Source: Acanthosoma haemorrhoidale (Eukaryota; Arthropoda; Insecta; Hemiptera; Acanthosomatidae). Taken from it: DNA of 64,000 bases. The position numbers and the translations under genes were made by a program. Position 1 is the stretch's first letter; each line of letters opens with the position of its first letter. Under the pieces are notes generated by a model. The model made no database searches and had not been told where the DNA came from. It saw nothing but the letters and a program-made list of their open reading frames with translations. Where the stretch lies: the NCBI GenBank assembly GCA_930367205.1, contig OV884009.1:98787189-98851188 (forward strand). The letters are read 5' to 3'. This document shows positions 1-9,835 of the stretch, piece after piece.

Positions 1-717
1 TTTCATTTCAGTACACTCTATATACTTTAAAAACTTGTAGTTGCGTCCCATCTTTAATTGTCATAGGTTTGTTGACGATCCAGTAGGGACAGGGTTTACA
101 TTCAAACAGGTACATTTGTCCTACGATGGAGTTCTTAACAAAAATATTCAAGTCAACTCTGATGCATCACTTAATTAACGGTTTTTTTACCGTTGTTAAA
201 ACAGTATAAATGATCTCTTGTAAGATAAATGCAATATACCATCAAAAAAATGATATTTTTCTTTCAATTGGAAGTTATTGATTGCTTACTGGCCGATTGA
301 CCCTTCATTATATTCATAACTCATTGAACGTGTGACCATTTGGAGCCCTATAATAATTTCATTAGCTAACAAACCGGAAAGAAGTCTCTTACATTCTTCG
401 TAAAACCTTGCGTAATAGCAACATTGTGATAACGAATGAATTAAAAAAAAAATTTGCTTAAATAATCTTATAACTTAATCATTTTATGGTGTTAGTTAAT
501 TGTACTTCTTTTTTTCCCTTTCCTCTACCGGGTTCTCTCATGGGTCTTGCTCACTGTTGATGAAGCCATCGGGTATTTCGTCGGCTGTGGTGGGTGTATT
601 CCAGTGTAATTAGGTGTGTTGTGCTGGTGAGGGCAAGTTTTGTTCTTTTAAGCCGATTTTATTCAATTAATTTTTTTTCCCTTCTATAAGGCTAACTTAT
701 TTCTATATACAAAGGGC
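1..717. other. AT-rich DNA, no recognised feature
   Basis: I find no coding frame, tandem repeat or recognisable repeat family here. The last 200 bases may belong to the 3' untranslated part of the adjoining R1-like element, but nothing in them proves it. Confidence 0.5.
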
Positions 718-1738
718 TTCCACTCCATCTTGGTCTTGCGGTGGCTTCTTGATGAGCACCCCCGATATTACGGCTGCTCGACCTACATCGCTCTCCTTAT
801 CATGGTAAAACACCCTGCAGCTCCTTCCACTTCTGGAAAAAGATGAGGAAAGCCCTGTAATTCTCCTCGTTGTCTACCAGCAACGGCAAGTCTGACTCAT
901 CCAAGCTATACTGGTCAACTGAGCAAAGCATCCCTCTTGTTTGTTCCAAGGCTTGACAGGTTAGTTCGACATACTCTGCGGTATCTGCAATCTAGGCTTT
1001 TGGGTCCGCTTGTTGACCTTGGAACGAAATCCCCCATCCCCAGATAATATCTGGGAATTCTAGTAGTCAGATGAGACCCGCGTTGACCTCAGGTTGTCCT
1101 TGGCCTAGGGAAAGTACTTCCTTAGTGTACTCCCTTTCTCGTGGTATTCGTCCACAGATGATTATATAGCGACTGGACCGCTAAGATAGTCCTCCAATTC
1201 CTAGGTTCTTCTTCAATTACCCTGCGAAGTGGAGATGGAGCCTCTTGTAGATGTCCTCTCTTCACCTAAGGACCAAGTCCATGGGGGCTGTCGCTGCTAG
1301 TATCTGGCTTCGAAGAAAACGGTCCTATAGGCCCTCATCACTCGCAGCATCGCCTCTCTTTCGGCACCTGCATTAGCCTGAGCGTCTGTCCCTTAGTGAG
1401 GTACGCCGGCCAGCACTGGGAGCCATATCTCCTGATTCCTAACACCACAGCCTGGTGGAGGGTCCTATTGGGAACCTGATTCCCCACACCGCAACACCAT
1501 TTTTGGAAACGTTTTTAGTGACCGATGTCACCCTGCCCGCTAGGTGCCCTATGTGCGTGAAAGGTTCATTTTTCTGCCTAGTCTCACACCTAGGTAGGTG
1601 AACTCGGTGCCCATTCTTATGGGCCTTTCTCCAACGTCCAAGCAAATAAATAGGATGGCCACGGTCTACCATTTTACCTCTCACCAGGGGGACTGTTGTC
1701 TTCTCCACAAGCACAGGCTCTTCTGACGACCTTAACAA
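718..1738 (-). pseudogene. R1-like LINE reverse transcriptase, 3' part (degenerate)
   Basis: Minus-strand frames read like the end of the second ORF of an R1-clade non-LTR retrotransposon. First comes a thumb-region block (EKTTVPLVRGK, then TEFTYLGVRLGRKMN around 1570-1690), which matches the K-T-x-x-L-L-K-G and K-Y-L-G-V signatures of the family. Then come EIWLPVL (about 1425) and the diagnostic LRVMRAYRTVFFEAS (about 1300-1360), equivalent to the R-A-Y-R-T-V-S block that follows the RT domain in R1 and related clades. Several frameshifts and stops interrupt it, and the catalytic YADD region is absent. Upstream on the same strand is an ORF1-like remnant with no RT core in between, so a deletion joins the two. 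It would have copied itself by target-primed reverse transcription; this copy is dead. R1 rather than LOA or Jockey is my reading from motif wording. Confidence 0.7.
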
Positions 1739-2958
1739 TGAGCCGAATCTTCTTTATGTCAGACGCGTCGAGATAGTCCCTAACTACAGCCCTGTGCCAA
1801 CCTGCCACCTTAGTCTCAGTAGCACCGACGAGATCAACCCTCACTGCTGGGATGACCTCAACTACCCAGTTTGTGAAAACCTGGTTCCGCGCTGTACTCA
1901 TACTGAACAGGGGCTTCATGGCGGCAGTTCTCTGATCAGGAGTCATGGCTTCCACCCTGGACAGCATTACCCACACCTCTTGGAAATCGTCCTTTGATCT
2001 ACGACTTGTGGAATCCTCTCACTATCACCCTTGGCCTCCTCTTCCTCGCCAGCATCACAGTGATGCCAGCAATGGTTGTGGAATCCAGCCGTCTTTTGGC
2101 TTCCTCCATGCTTAGAGGTCTCTGCTAGGAGTCCACCTGGTCTCGTTCCTTTCCTGGAGGAGCTACACGGGTCATAGGATAGAAGTTATTTTATTATATC
2201 TTCCTAGTTACCTTCTACGGTGGAGACATATACTCTGTTAGGCGTTCCCTGGTGCTTTCTAGCCAAAGGTAGTGTGGATGCAAGCTCTCTTACGTCGGTT
2301 TTTTTGGATGCTGGAGCCTTATTTTTTTCCTCTTCCTTTTCCTGCTGTTTGTTTAGCCCGCCTCGATCTCGGCAGTCCCGAGTGCCTCTGGTTGTGTGGG
2401 CGCAGGTACAGAAGTCGCAATGGATAGTCCTGCTACTGGGCTTGTAGCCTGATAGGTCCAAGCTTTCGGGGGTGGGCCTGTCTTCCTGCCTTTCTCACCT
2501 CTCTTCCACAGGTGTTGGGACCTAGTGCATAATTACTGTGGTCACACCCTCATTGATATGTTCTGGATGAAGGCATCGTCCTTCATGATGCCACTGTCTG
2601 TTTCTTCTACTGCAGTGGTTAGAATCTGTTGCGTTAGCCCCGTTGGTCGGACTACCGCCTTCAGTTTAGTATTTGCTGCTACAAGTTTTTTTATGTCTTT
2701 ATTCAAGCCACCTATCATGTGATTTATGATGTTCTGGTTGCTCTTCAAGGTCCTTATTTCAGCAAAAAAGCGACCCAGGCTGTTCCGGGTGTCGTAGGCT
2801 TTTTTGAGGAGATCCAGGTATAGCGGGTCTTCATCACCAGGTTCTTCCCCTCTGACATCCCTTGTATGACCGGCTCCCGTTAACGTTACTACTAGCACTC
2901 CGTCACTACTATTCATATTCTTAGAGAAAGGGTTGCACATAATGTTGAGCAATGACAC
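1739..2958 (-). pseudogene. R1-like LINE ORF1 (gag-like) remnant
   Basis: Three minus-strand open stretches (2542-2958, 2204-2461, 1674-1976) appear to be one broken ORF1. The first has a helical segment with coiled-coil character (about 2620-2780, spaced L/I residues, Lys/Glu rich). The second is very charged (QQEKEEEKNK), typical of the linker. The third holds FTNWVVEVIPAVRVDLV and GWHRAVVRDYLD (about 1770-1880), which match the end of the RRM-like part of R1/TRAS-type gag proteins just before the zinc knuckles. The CCHC knuckles themselves are missing, and the frame runs straight into the RT thumb region of the neighbouring entry. Gag proteins of these elements bind the element RNA. Assignment of the first two stretches rests on position and composition; the third is the firmest. 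Confidence 0.55.
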
Positions 2959-5900
2959 AAGACCGTTGGCTAAGACCTGAGGTCCGAGAGTCGTGTCACC
3001 TCAGTCAGGGTTGTTCTGGGAAAAAAAGGGCCCAGGTACCGCCCTTCCCAGTCCCACGCTACAAATAAGGAGTTACTTACTTGTTTTACTCCGAAATTCT
3101 AATTTTCTACATACGGAGAAGTCTACTTCTCATTACCCCCACTAAAATCCTCAAAAAGCTGCGAAAGTAGCACAGTTTGGTGCTGTGACTTTTCCTACGC
3201 AGTATATCACTTACTTTGCCAATCTTACGCATATTCAACTATCGAATTATGAACTAAACACGGACTGACTCGGACAAGATGCTTACCTAATGGGGGGTGG
3301 AAGTCGAATCCGTTAATTGTATTATTATTACCGGAATGCCAAATGTAGGTATGATGAGTTGTATGACCAAAAGGTTTCCATTAGAAGTCCCCCTTCCTTC
3401 TTCCTCAGAATGGAAACAGGAATTGGTAATAAAAAATTTTGTTTCATTTATCACACCATTTTTGCTATTTTATTCTGTATCAAATCAAAACATTTTTTTT
3501 TTCATTACACACATCGGTTAAGTTGGATATTTTTAAATACTTCACCTATTATTGTAGAAACCCGTAAAAAAACAATTTTTATATTATAATATCAAACGTT
3601 TTCGTCACAAAGTAAAACGGTGCAATTTTGAAAGAATAAAATGTAAATTGAGGGTTCCACTTTTTTCCTGGCAGTGCCCTGTGAAGCTTATAATTTTCCT
3701 GGAAGCTCGAATCCTTCTTTATCATTGTCTAGTGAACCCTTTGTGGTTCAAAGAAACTGGGGAAGGTGAAGAAATTTCTACGTAGTTAGTTCTGTTCAAT
3801 TTTGTTATTTAGTTGCAATATCTTACATAAAAACATTTCACTTTACTTTACATATTTTTCGTGCAAATGGATCTTATTATATTCTCATTATTCTATAATA
3901 AAATTAGTCAAAGTTAAGGGCCTAATTAAAAATAACAATAATGCTTTAATGCTAACATTATTTTTCCAGGATGTTTTAGTGCCATATCGCCTTGCCTTAA
4001 TAAGTAGATTCATACATGTGTGAAATACACATGAATGTGAAACTTATTGGTCATTAGCTGAAGAAAATTATTATCTTGCTATTAGTATTATAGTACATGA
4101 GTCACTCGCAATACATGTGCTTTATAAGAATTAAAATTATTGGTAAAATTACGTCAGGGTCAATAGACAGCCGCCAGTTAATAGTTCTACTGTCTTTAGG
4201 AAACAATTTTCCTGTACCTAGGCCGGCATCTGAATTGATAACCACTTTTTTTTTAAATTTATTTGAATTTTCTCTACGCCCTTAAATTATGATGCTTATG
4301 AAAACTTACAAAAATTGAAAAATAACAACTATTTTGGATGGAACATACGGCGTAGTTTTTCTGAAAACATTTAATAAGCATTTCAGATACTCGATCATAA
4401 TCCCTTCTTAATTTTATGCTTACCTCATGTTACAGTTTCTTCGTTTTCTAACTCCTTCATTTCGTTTACCTATATTTAAAAAGTAAATTAAGAGAATAAT
4501 GGAATAAGCATTTTATTTGGTAAAAATTAATAAAAGAAACCTTTTAAATAATTGCAACAAGCTCCATTTATTTTCTGACGTCGCGATCGAGAATTGAAGC
4601 ATTCTTATAATTTTATTTTTATTTGTATCTAGTGTTGAATCCATAATATATTATTCCGAATAGGTCCTGTGACAATGTTATGTTCTTTTTTGAGAAATGA
4701 CTTGCTCTGTCTGAGTGATTGAGGTAAGGGGCCGCTGGGTGACGGGCATCGTTCTGCACGATCGCTCCCGCCCACTTCTCGCCCAGTCAAATCGATCTTG
4801 GGCCACTTATGCATCGATACTTTTCAACCGTTTCAAAATCAGAAAAATCTCTGTTTTCACCCCTAGTGTAGCTCATGTTCCTTCACGAGAATGAGTAAAC
4901 CCAGTACCCCTTGTAGGTACAAGTTAAGTATGATATACATTACGTCACAGAAACAGCTGAGTCACTCACGTGTGCGTTTGATAATGTACTTATTCTATTT
5001 CTATGTTACTAATATAAAAAACATTCATACCCCTCTCTGTCTGGAAGTATGTTCTACGATAGCGAATTTAATAAATCTCAAATTTAAAATGTGTATCCTA
5101 TAGGGTCTCAAAATAATCTAGTAGTTAACTAGATAGGTGGAGAAAAAAAATGTTAAGAGAAAAGAACTATGGAAAAAGTAAAATACTCGAATCAGTTACA
5201 TATAGAATAAATAAAGAAACAATTTATTAATTCCAACATTTATTAGAAGAACCATATTGGTCATGAACGAGTTTTTTTCGAACTTCGTGTCAGTTCGTTA
5301 TTGAAACAATATATTTTGCAGATGTATAATTTTAAAAAAGTGCTTATTTGTTATTTTTAATTGATATATGAAAAAAGTTATTATATATTAAATTAACCAA
5401 ATAATGGTAATAACTGTAATGTGAATGAAACATATCCAAACTTACTTATAAAGTTGGTTTTTAGTATAAAAAAAATGTAAAGAGATAAAATATCGAGAAA
5501 ACAAATTCTGTTGAAATTGACTCGAACTAAATTAAATTCCCTATTGTAATTTTTGGGCTCCTAGACATTTATTTTTAGCGATGCTGTATCCGATGTGTGT
5601 CAGTTGTAAACCATAAAAAAGTTCATTCTTTTCACATAATTATCTTTATTATGGCATATCTAAAACATATAACACGGCTTGTTGGTAAATATACGTTTAA
5701 AATTTCAAATATTATAGATTCCACAACTTTTACGGCCGATATCCTAGAATAAAGAGGCAGACTGCCAAATAGAACTCTCCCATATATACTAGGAAGAAGA
5801 GTTCACCTTTCCACCTTAACAATTTCTTAATTTCTTAACTTAAATTTTAAAGGTTGTTAAAATTCAAATATTGTTTTAGCTCTTAGTAGTCAAAACATTT

Positions 5901-5960
5901 TAACTGAATGAACCATGATGTTGGTATAATGTATGTTCATAACTTTATTATTAGAAACTT
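2959..5960. other. Unannotated AT-rich stretch
   Basis: About 3 kb with only short open frames, no family signature and no tandem repeat. One possible 3' splice acceptor (a T-rich tract ending in cag at about 3969) has no partner donor. The first 100 bases may be 5' UTR of the R1-like element on the minus strand. Confidence 0.5.
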
Positions 5961-6760
5961 CTTTATTGTGCAAAGATTACAATCTGCCTTATTAGGCAGT
6001 AAGTAATTGTGATAAACGTTCTAATTCATACCATATTTACAATTTTCATTCACTCGCACATTCATACAGTATTTACAAACAGCCCCGAGACCTCCCAAAT
6101 CCACATGGTTGTCACCTCCCTCGCATGCGAAAGAGGAAGTGGAGTCTTGGGAAGTCCCCTACGCTCCTTCGTCAGCCGCGTCACGGATACGAGTGGAGGC
6201 TGACGAAGAGCGCGAGAGCCTCAGACGCTCAAGACATGATTGGAGAAACTGGCGTGATAGCAGGTCACGAGGCCACTGCTGTTTCAGTCTCCGAGGAGGA
6301 TTATAGGGATGAGTGGTGCAGTGCAATGACTGTGCTACGGGATTAGGGTGGTTGGATTGGTTACTATGGAATTTCATGAACTTGGAAGGGATGAGTTCAA
6401 GAGTGTAAGGTATATAAATATCGTTATGAAGGGTTTTGTTGCTGACTATTGGGGGGGGGAGGGTTACTTTTGTTCTCAGAACTTTAAATTGAAAGGATTA
6501 AATACGCTTGATGTTCGACTTTTTTGCTGCCCCCCATTCCGTATGTCCAGGCTTAAGTATAACTTTTTAAATTAGCCTCTGTTTAGTTCTTGTCTTTCTA
6601 GCCTCGTATGTGGGTTCCAGATCAGCCGTGTGTCTAGATGGAAGCCTAAGTACCGTACTAACTCGGATACAGGGAGAGGAATGGAATTTAAAAAAACTGG
6701 TGGACAAGACTTGCTGCAGAGGGGGCGGTACATATACTATAATTTGAACGATACAGAGAA
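5961..6760 (-). mobile_element. J1 Jockey-like LINE, 5'-truncated copy A
   Basis: This is a 3'-end fragment of the most repeated family in the window (J1). Reading the minus strand, an RT thumb block is open at about 6595-6715 (CPPVFLNSIPLPVSE, then VRYLGFHLDTRLIWNPH), equivalent to the K-Y-L-G-V-x-L-D-R-R-L-T-W signature of Jockey-clade elements. An internal deletion removes the next part. The C-terminal block follows, with SNHPNPVAQSLH and NPPRRLKQQWPRDLL. The GC-richer 3' UTR comes next, and the end, at about 5961, is an A-rich tail. Just inside the end lies a hairpin, ctgcct-tatt-aggcag. Copy A has TGG where most copies have TGA in the RRLKQQ-W-PRDLL segment, so it shows where the original ORF probably continued. 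No intact protein remains. Confidence 0.85.
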
Positions 6761-7348
6761 GATTAGCCTGTTCATAACTAAGGATAATTCTTTGATAAAC
6801 CGGTTTCAACACATTCACTGTCTTGAACGTATCAATATCTTTCTGCATAGATGCTTATCTTTTTAACTATACAAAACCATCATACCGTAAACGATATTCT
6901 GCAGCCTTGAGTTTGTCTATATCTTCTCATTCCAATTCCCCTGTTTGAGTTAAAGGGAAATTTAACTAAAAGGTCCCATGTAAACATAAAAAACACTAAC
7001 TCCATAAAATATGGCTGCCTTTAGTTTGAAGTAGTAAAGTGGACATTAATAGACTATAGTTTTATTAATTCGTTAAAAATTCCTTTTCGTCATCCGTGTT
7101 GATGGTCCACTCAGACTAGATATTTTTTATTCTAAGGATTACAATTTTGAAAAAAAGGTATATGTAAGTACATTAAAGAAATAAGATGTATACAAATTTT
7201 GTGTGTTTAAAAATTATACTAAGTAAAAATTTAAACGTCTAAATACGATAATTTTGAATGTTATGAGTTGGAATGTTTATTTCTAATAAAAATATTAGAA
7301 TAATAAATACACAGTAAAATAAAAAACCTGAGATACCCGTCTGTATGG
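6761..7348. other. Unannotated AT-rich stretch
   Basis: No coding frame or repeat signature seen between the 5' truncation of J1 copy A and the 28-bp array. Confidence 0.5.
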
Positions 7349-7795
7349 ACATAATACCAATAATATATATCTTATACAGTAATACCAATAACATATATCT
7401 TATACAGTAATACCAATAATATATATCTTATACGGTAATACCAATAATATATATCTTATACAGTAATACCAATAATATATATCTTATACGGTAATGCCAA
7501 TAATATATATCTTATACAGTAATACCAATAATATATATCTTATACAGTAATACCAATAATATATATCTTATACGGTAATACCAATAATATATATCTTATA
7601 CGGTAATGCCAATAATATATATCTTATACAGTAATACCAATAATATATATCTTATACAGTAATACCAATAATATATATCTTATACGGTAATGCCAATAAT
7701 ATATATCTTATACAGTAATACCAATAATATATATCTTATACGGTAATGCCAATAATATATATCTTATACAGTAATGCCAATAATGTTTATAGAAA
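7349..7795. repeat. 28-bp tandem array, about 16 copies
   Basis: The unit is acagtaataccaataata followed by tatatcttat. Copies 2 to 15 are exactly 28 bp (starts at 7376, 7404, 7432 and so on to 7740). The first copy lacks one base, and the sixteenth runs out after about 16 bases into unrelated sequence. Two positions vary: acAgt/acGgt and aatAcc/aatGcc. Copies fall into three types, A (A,A), B (G,A) and C (G,G). The order from copy 2 is A A B A C, A A B C, A A C, A C, then a mixed end copy. There are no spacers, so it is a minisatellite and not a CRISPR array. Confidence 0.97.
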
Positions 7796-8574
7796 TCGTA
7801 AATTTACTAATTTTCCGATCGTATTCGTGTCATTTTGAAATTGGCAACGATGATAATCTCATAATAAACCAAATAAAGAAAAAACAGTAATCAGACAAAC
7901 TCATTGAATGTCTTATGAAGTTTGGCTTAAACTTCAAAAGATATCATAGTTATGATCTGAGTTAACGATTCCCCTGAGATTTATAGTTTCCATCGGTCCA
8001 ATCTATTTCATCTAAAACTAATATTTGGAGTGTTTGTTGTTTTTAGGGGGGTTTATTTTTATCCCAAACAGTCCCTGAACTGTTACAAAGTTATTTAATT
8101 AGAAAACTTAAATAAATAGTTAAAAAACATCGATAGATCTAAACATAAAAGAGAGGCTATGGACTTTTAAATGCGTGTGTACATTTTTACCTTCAATTGC
8201 ACCAAATTAATTTTGCTTGCTGGAAATAATTTAAGTATTCATTTGAGAAGAGAGAATTGGAGCTTCCATGTTTAATGAATCATTATGACGAAAGCTAAAT
8301 CTATTAAAGTGGATCAATAGAAAGTCGTTCATTAAATCAAACAGTTATAATCTGCACTGATAGGGCAATCGCTAATTACTACACTGACTATTTACTGTAT
8401 ATAAAGTACACTACACGTAGGAGAAGAAGCGGCAGACTCGTCCTTCAGGATTGTCACCTCCTTGGGTAGTGAAGGGAGTGCAAGTTTTGGTCCATAAATA
8501 AATCGGTTTTGATGATGTGATAAGTGTTACACTTTAACCACTAGTTATGAATCGACGCTCAGAAAGACGAACGA
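7796..8574. other. Unannotated stretch
   Basis: Nothing recognisable beyond AT-rich unique-looking sequence. Confidence 0.5.
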
Positions 8575-8668
8575 CTAATGTTTTCATTCATCAACATTAG
8601 GGTAGGGTAGTTGGAGAGGCTACTATGGAATTTCTTATACTTGGAAGGGATGAGTTCAAGAATGTAAT
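8575..8668 (-). mobile_element. J1 fragment, left arm of a foldback
   Basis: A short minus-strand J1 piece. Bases 8575-8594 resemble the 3' UTR (tgttttcattcat). Then 8596-8666 is the end of the RT ORF, with the intervening 3' UTR missing. It shares variants with copy B just downstream (aagtata instead of the usual aagttca, and gtagcc) that other J1 copies lack. That points to an inverted duplication of copy B and not an independent insertion. Confidence 0.75.
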
Positions 8669-8699
8669 AAATAATGTATGTAATGGATGTAAATGGTTT

Positions 8700-9330
8700 T
8701 TACGACAAGCTATGGGGGACAGCAAAAAAGTCAAACATCAAGCGTATCCAATCCTTTTAATCAAAAGTCCTGAGAACAATAGTAAATGCCCCTTATTATA
8801 TCAGCAACAAAACCCTTCATAACGATCTTATCTTACCCTACATTCTTGAACTCATCCCTTCCAAGTATATGGAATTCCATAGTAGCCACTCCAACCACCC
8901 TAATCCCGTAGCACAGTCATTGCACTGCGCCACTCATCCCTATAATCCTCCTCGGAGTCTGAAGCAGCAGGGCCTCATGACCTGCTATAAATGCGTGACA
9001 GTGGGAGCCCTGGCAATGGCCAGTTTCTCCAATCATGTCCTGATCGTCTGTGGCTCTCTCGCGCTCTTCGTCAGCCTCCACTCGTATCCATGACGCGGCT
9101 GACGGAGGAGCGTGAGGGACTTCCCAAGACTCCGCTTCTTCCTTTGCATGCGAGGGAGGTGACAAACATGTTGATTTGGGAGGCCTCTGGGCTTTTTGTA
9201 AATATTTTATGAATGAACGAGTGAATGATGAATTGTAAATATGGTATGAATGAGAACATTTAAGTCAATTACTTATTGCCTAATAAGGTAGATTGTAATC
9301 TTAGCACAATAAAGAATATAAAGAAAAAAA
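8700..9330 (+). mobile_element. J1 Jockey-like LINE, 5'-truncated copy B
   Basis: Plus-strand J1 3' end. From about 8710 the frame reads LWGTAKKSNIKRIQSF, one stop in place of Gln, then SKVLRTIVNAPYYISNKTLH and a run to HPNPVAQSLH and NPPRSLKQQ. That is the standard C-terminal block of Jockey RTs (I-Q-x-F-Q-x-K-V-L-R-x-I-V-N-A-P-W-Y). The 3' UTR follows from about 8985 and ends at 9290-9330 with an aataaag signal and an A-rich tail. The antisense strand of the 3' UTR keeps an open frame of about 80 codons (9165 down to 8917). Upstream sits an inverted duplicate of part of it. Confidence 0.88.
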
Positions 9331-9597
9331 ACTAACTCCAAAAATAATTCCGAGCTTCCATTATTCCATATGAAGTGTATACCTTGAAACAGGTGTGGGA
9401 AGTTTTATAATTAAAAGTATGAAAATAAATTAACACGCGAAAATTCAGTCACGTTTTGCGTCAATAATGCGGAAAGAATTTGAGTGATATGCATAAAATT
9501 AAAGTATAGAGATCCAACCATTTAAATAGTCAGTTTTTAATAGAAATGAGTAATAATTATTTAACCCCTCCTCAACAAAAATATACATATATATATA
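9331..9597. other. Unannotated AT-rich stretch
   Basis: No signature. It ends in an (AT)n run that could be the tail of the tRNA-like fragment read on the minus strand. Confidence 0.4.
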
Positions 9598-9656
9598 TTA
9601 TCAGGACCGAGGGTCGAACCCAGGACCTTCTGATCTCCGTTCAGGTGGAAGCGAAA
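9598..9656 (-). repeat. tRNA-like 3' half, probable SINE stub
   Basis: On the minus strand, aaggtcctgggttcgaccct contains a Pol III B box (GTTCGACCC fits GWTCRANNC) in a T-arm context. The 7-base TTCGACC loop is flanked by ctggg and ctcgg, which can pair with wobbles. Downstream in the same sense is an (AT)n tail. The 5' tRNA half with the A box is missing; the pure microsatellite lies where it would be. A tRNA-derived SINE truncated at its 5' side is my best guess. It is not a functional tRNA, because no acceptor or D arm can be drawn. Confidence 0.4.
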
Positions 9657-9660
9657 CAAT

Positions 9661-9835
<175 letters not shown>

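Noticed and set aside
1439..1738. Zinc-knuckle region of an R1 gag protein
   Set aside because: I first read Cys residues here as knuckles. The neighbouring frame TEFTYLGVRLGRKMN fits the RT thumb much better, so it was assigned to the polymerase.
6009..6346. Overlapping 60-75 codon plus-strand frames as genes
   Set aside because: They lie antisense within the J1 3' UTR and recur in other copies; treated as one observation about the element and not as genes.
7349..7795. CRISPR array
   Set aside because: The 28-bp units follow one another without spacers, and the organism is clearly eukaryotic.
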